Shown piece by piece: positions 31,801 through 32,379 of a DNA stretch of 32,379 nucleotides. Position numbers and translations under genes: made by a program. Position 1 is the stretch's first letter, and every line of letters starts with the position of its first letter. The notes under the pieces are model-generated. The model ran no database searches. It was given only the letters and a program-made list of their open reading frames with translations, and was not told where the DNA came from. The DNA is from Geminocystis sp. GBBB08. GTDB lineage: Bacteria > Cyanobacteriota > Cyanobacteriia > Cyanobacteriales > Cyanobacteriaceae. The stretch spans positions 1 to 32,379 of the forward strand of contig NZ_VRZC01000026.1 in the NCBI RefSeq assembly GCF_016743215.1. Direction: 5' to 3'.

Positions 31801-32379
31801 CCGATTGGGGTTCAAAATACCTTAGAGCAATTAGAATTTAATTTTACTGTTCCTGTCAATACTTTTAGCGATCCTGACGGTGATACTCTTACCTATAGTG
31901 CTACTTTAGCCGATGGAAGCAATTTTCCAACTTGGTTAAGTTTTAATACTAATACTTTTAGCGGTAAAACTCCTGCCAGTGGCACTATTTCTGTGAAGAT
32001 AACGGCAACGGATACAGATGGTTTATCAACAAACAATACCTTCGACATCGTGATTAAAAAGTTACAAACTCTGGTGGTAAATGGAACTGGTGGTAATGAT
32101 GTTATTTCTGGCGACATAGGATTTAATCTCCTTAATGGTATTGGTGGGAATGATTTCATTACAGGTAATGTGGTTGCAGATACCATCATGGGTGGTAGTG
32201 AAAATGATACTATCAAAGGCTTTGACGGTAACGATCTTCTCTATGGTGGTAGCGGGAATGATCTTCTCTATGGTGGCAATGGGAATGACAATCTCGATGG
32301 TGGTACCGATGCTGATTATCTCGAAGGCGGTGACGGGAATGATACCTATATCGTGGATAATCTGAACGACTTAATCAAA
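22861..32379 (+). CDS. Giant cadherin/RTX-type secreted surface protein (3' end beyond window)
   Basis: One frame stays open for 3173 codons to the window edge. Order (approximate residues): 1-165, N-terminal domain typical of cyanobacterial secreted giants, with zincin-like ILEEYGHYLD and GDEGEIFSALV; 170-425, Calx-beta-like domains; 427-530, cadherin-like; 532-960, a beta-helix (GSLRQAILFANAN, GGA and FxxN motifs) holding a ~300-residue glycine-rich insert; 1045-1265, VCBS-like repeats (NVLANDTDTNN, SYSYVVDN); 1270-1493, first copy of an inserted domain; 1515-2975, ten ~100-residue cadherin-like repeats, two split by further copies of that domain; 2976-3068, a dystroglycan-type cadherin fold; 3069 on, RTX nonapeptides (GGSGNDLLYGG). 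RTX ends and the lack of an N-terminal signal imply type I secretion and calcium-dependent folding. ATG 22861 follows AGG by 12 bases. Adhesion or biofilm role is inference. Confidence 0.85.
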   Translation, partial: MLNELLPPIVASALDLVSQKLLSFTTDTQFNEKLILTFGNAINTESYLQLWTNGEYNIEPVIEIVSRSQLQGANGAFSKDNGKIYLAEEYLATNINNLESIASVILEEYGHYLDFIINGDNDSPGDEGEIFSALVRGINLSAENLQQLQTQNDFSTIFIDGQYLPVENSKPFISLYMHRGYSSFVEEDTPDYSFGAENLYFIFDRDDATVNTPVSVNFTVGGTASYGYSGNGDYNLLNIYNNGASVLFGSTGGTIYFPAGVKTVTVGFDLIADSMIEEHETIILSLLPNDNYNVYSTNPVVGTILNDDNPPGFTLTKVPSLLNNFPLRVQEGGLTDAYTIVLDSPPTANVTLTINGGTQLNTSTNTVTFTRSNWYKPQTITVSAINDGIAEGAHQGTITTTVTTTDLNYRAITIDPLVVMIDVNISPIAITLTNQQTSFPENTNTASPIKVADINITDDGLGINALRVVGSDANFFEIKNNALYLKANTNLDYGLKRSYNVSVEVDDPTVGSNPDLTASFTLNVTDVPEGNLNTTEVRNIYDSGEGSLRQAILFANANPGADTITFVGSVFTDNTPDTIYLLSMLPIITDDLTIIGTGIDKLTISGDANKNGINDAGDSRIFFVNQGNISISNLTLAEGRAKGGDGADGGGGGAGMGGALFINGLYNGASVTTNVTLTNVNFTKNQAIGGRGGTILYDESFEDLGGGGGGGGFSGNGGKIEFDEYYRTQGYFRFFGEGGGGGGGFSGDGGIGSYKGGGGGGGYSGDGGNSVDIQLGVVNIGDGGVGGSGTGTPFGGSPATAGGGFVTAPGSGGGVGGGSGGAYLCSIDGSASSGGTGSIGGGGGGGSNSDNEKVGSNGGRGGDFGGGGGAGAGDNFSGTGGSGGFAGGGGGGGSSGGGGAGGFGGGGGGTRGGSFGGAGGFGGGTGVGGTFGSGSSFSFPYSFGGGGAGLGGAIFVRTGNLNLNNVNFSNNNAIGGASDGNQGQGIGGAIFAVGTTLGSQAGISTPATVTYNNISFDNNTSSTSSPNTYGLFFATNDTTNAREAGNFNNNKFGINPTGNVLANDTDTNNSYGDLRVISVRTGEIAGQGTQKTLGTPIIGNYGTFTLNSNGSYSYVVDNNNPDVQALNIGDTLTESFNYTVENVPDGRTDMAKFVITIDGVNDKPILSSIAPIAFSETSAYDTFNPISGTLLGVDPDGGLTQLTYGIAGKTASGGMTTVNGAYGVLNINTSTGDYTYTPNASAINALQKDAIDYFNFTVSDGDLSKDFSSDLLLSENFEISSFFFITDRYNPNYKLSSGRQSGPLALTNWSNSGETYSAGGYVTVGNGTTALDRNFNNDISEGNLQISFDLSPLINSEFGTSSSDWGGISLGLSATDKNAFINSAVPNFGIPFRKNGQMQVFYGNKDITALFPNSTWGIQGGNFSFSNFTLQLSDPTDDNPFNGIGQTNIDVYANNNLIYQYVKGDGGYSDNYINFASSSRTGSGLDNVVISKPNTIITRQNSQPFIVNLQGANDYPTNLSLNSSAVNENVATLATVETFNTVDPDNNTLFTYSLVEGVGSNDNSYFTISGNQLKINSSPNFESKSSYRIRVKTTDQGGLSFEKELTITINDLNETPTNLDISVSNVDENVLANTVVGSFTTVDEDANNTFSYSLVTGTGSDDNNAFSIINGNQLQIKNSPNFESKSSYKIRVKTTDQNGLFYEKVLTITINDVNEAPTNLVLNPLTVNENVPNSTVVGSFTTIDEDANNSFNYSLVSGTGSEDNSAFTINGNQLQISNSPDFELKSSYKIRVKTKDQDGLSYEKELIISINNLNETPTDLTLNVSNIDENISANTVIGNFGTIDQDNNNTFTYQIVSDDSDAEILFSDNFTAPSNPNTYNINYNLNQRQGGTFAETNWVGNGNTQVGNDTAGIDFGNYLITAFSGTAAIDRNFNNANSQGGLRIAFNLAPNSTGNGDQNVWGGINLGLSATDKNASIDSGVAHFGILFRGNGGIQAFNGNTDITGIYSNWGGTGNNGTLHPFTIELTDPTDSNPFDGVGQTNIDVYANNSLIYSYIKGNGGYSQNYLNFTSSFISGVDNLVISRMSLFSISGNQLKINSSPNFEAQSSYNIRVRSTDQGGLSAEKDFVININDLNESPTGITLSSTRINENVAGSAIVGNFNSIDPDSNNTFSYSLVTGNGSNDNNAFSINGNQLQINSSPNFETKSSYSIRVKTTDQNGLFTEKVLTINVNDLNESATDISLSSTTINENIPSNTVIGSLSNNDPDANNTFSYSLVTGDGSEDNGFFSIINGNQLKINHSPDFETKPSYSIRVKTTDQNGLFTEKVLTINVNNLSEPASDIALSSTRIDENVAGSAIVGSLNSIGGDTNDTFSYSLVTGIGSNDNNVFTIINGNQLQINTSPNYEAKSSYSIRVKTTDQDGSFIEKVLTINVNDLNESATNITLSSTRVNENIPSNTVLGSLSNNDPDRNNTFTYSLVTGNGSDDNDIFSIINGNQLKINHSPNFETKSSYSIRVKTEDQNGLSYEKEFIIGINDLNDAPTDLNLSVSSIDKNILPNTIIGDLTTTDEDSNNTFTYSLVAGGGLETLLKDNFYVAGITLFETSNLNYNLPQRQSGSLTPTSWIGSTGWAVPFVGDYTLSNIDSSNHLLLLLGATAAVDRNFNDSNSESGLRIFFDLAPALNIPSEFIERDINTGGSISLGLSANDKNAGIGSDVEHFGILFKGDGTIQAFDGSTDLTLNDEPKPTWGGVVTENRLNPITLEITDPTDNNPFDGVGQTNIDVYVNNSLKYQYVKGNGGYSENYFNFSSSYFSVVDNLVVERMGLFDITGNQLKINRSLGSDVASSYDIRVRTTDQNGLYFEKDLTINVDGINKAPTNLSLSNNLVMENVATGSVIGIFSTIDPNEDDTFTYELISGEGDTDNDSFSIINHNQLSLNISPNYETKNRYSVRVRTTDQGNLSYEQTFVINITDINEAPLLINPIGVQNTLEQLEFNFTVPVNTFSDPDGDTLTYSATLADGSNFPTWLSFNTNTFSGKTPASGTISVKITATDTDGLSTNNTFDIVIKKLQTLVVNGTGGNDVISGDIGFNLLNGIGGNDFITGNVVADTIMGGSENDTIKGFDGNDLLYGGSGNDLLYGGNGNDNLDGGTDADYLEGGDGNDTYIVDNLNDLIK
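24781..25725 (+). repeat. Glycine-rich low-complexity segment inside the beta-helix
   Basis: About 315 codons dominated by GGT/GGC/GGA, with runs of six to eight glycines separated by FSGNGG, YSGDGG or FGGAGG. It is flanked by the Pmp-like motifs GGALFING and GGAIFVRTGN, so it is a loop expansion in the helix. The V/A-rich frame at 25127-25642 is its out-of-frame shadow. Confidence 0.85.
26668..27339 (+). repeat. Inserted ~224-residue domain, copy 1
   Basis: Starts LLLSENFEIS, contains ALDRNFNN, WGGISLGLSATDKNA, LSDPTDDNPFNGIGQTNIDV and YVKGDGGYSDNYINF, ends LDNVVIS. Beta-rich and probably jelly-roll (lectin-like). It follows a VCBS-like repeat. Confidence 0.75.
28441..29118 (+). repeat. Inserted ~225-residue domain, copy 2, within cadherin repeat 4
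   Basis: Starts ILFSDNFTAPSN, contains AAIDRNFNNANS, WGGINLGLSATDKNA, TDPTDSNPFDGVGQTNIDV and YIKGNGGYSQNYLNF, ends VDNLVISRM. The cadherin unit resumes at FSISGNQLKI. Confidence 0.8.
30613..31329 (+). repeat. Inserted ~235-residue domain, copy 3, within cadherin repeat 9
   Basis: Starts LETLLKDNFYVAG, contains AAVDRNFNDSNS, GGSISLGLSANDKNA, TDPTDNNPFDGVGQTNIDV and YVKGNGGYSENYFNF, ends VDNLVVERM. The cadherin unit resumes at FDITGNQLKI, the same place as in copy 2. Confidence 0.8.
32068..32379 (+). repeat. RTX calcium-binding nonapeptide repeats
   Basis: About nine GGxGxDxxx-type units, e.g. GNDVISGD, GGSENDTIKGF, GGSGNDLLYGG, GGNGNDNLDGG and GGDGNDTYIVD, running to the window edge. Such arrays form calcium-bound beta-rolls near the C-terminus of type I secreted proteins. 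Confidence 0.9.

Noticed and set aside
30595-32216. Several minus-strand frames of 68-107 codons and a short plus-strand frame
   Set aside because: All lie inside the uninterrupted giant-protein frame and show no family resemblance.

Overview
The window looks like chromosomal DNA of an AT-rich cyanobacterium, probably a unicellular type near Geminocystis, Cyanobacterium or Crocosphaera. Four things point there: many HIP1 octamers (GCGATCGC, e.g. near 5338, 6584, 11346, 12703, 13762, 17342 and 19835); cyanobacterial genes (Raf1, a DUF2555 protein, a CruP-like flavoprotein, a BT1-family transporter); heptanucleotide tandem repeats between genes; and a giant cadherin/RTX-type protein. The genus is inference.

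Layout. (1) 1-1890, minus strand: an IS607-type element with a tnpB that is open but cut by the window edge, and a serine-recombinase tnpA broken by a small GA-repeat frameshift. (2) 1892-4894, minus: a BT1-family transporter downstream of a CruP-like FAD protein, probably one operon. (3) 5163-13441, plus: housekeeping genes: an exopolyphosphatase, an unknown membrane/coiled-coil/zinc-ribbon protein, the Rubisco chaperone Raf1, an ABC1/UbiB-type kinase, a small DUF2555 protein and coaBC. (4) 13442-14595: the 3' relic of a second tnpB-type element, which appears to have rewritten the last codons of coaBC, then a cation-diffusion-facilitator relative with Asp-to-Asn changes at its metal site. 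(5) 15066-20072, plus: a three-gene cluster of EthD, carboxymuconolactone-decarboxylase, glyoxalase/VOC, SRPBCC and SnoaL-like folds, including a 1007-residue fusion. I recognise no described pathway of this form, and it is the best candidate here for an undescribed metabolic system. (6) 20442-22108: a compact type II restriction-modification system with its own controller protein, the nuclease and methyltransferase genes converging and overlapping by 50 bp. (7) 22180-22700: debris holding the tails of two toxin genes (YoeB/Txe-like and PIN/VapC-like) around a small unknown ORF. (8) 22861 to the right edge: one open frame of at least 3173 codons encoding a secreted or surface giant, whose cadherin-like repeats are interrupted by a recurring ~225-residue domain and which ends in RTX calcium-binding repeats.

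How the parts relate. Regions 2-4 are mostly core metabolism or photosynthesis support. Regions 1, 4 (relic) and 6-8 are accessory. Intergenic spaces carry two families of small dispersed repeats (a 20-nt palindrome and heptamer tandem arrays), some touching start or stop codons. All functions are read from sequence by eye; no database search was possible.
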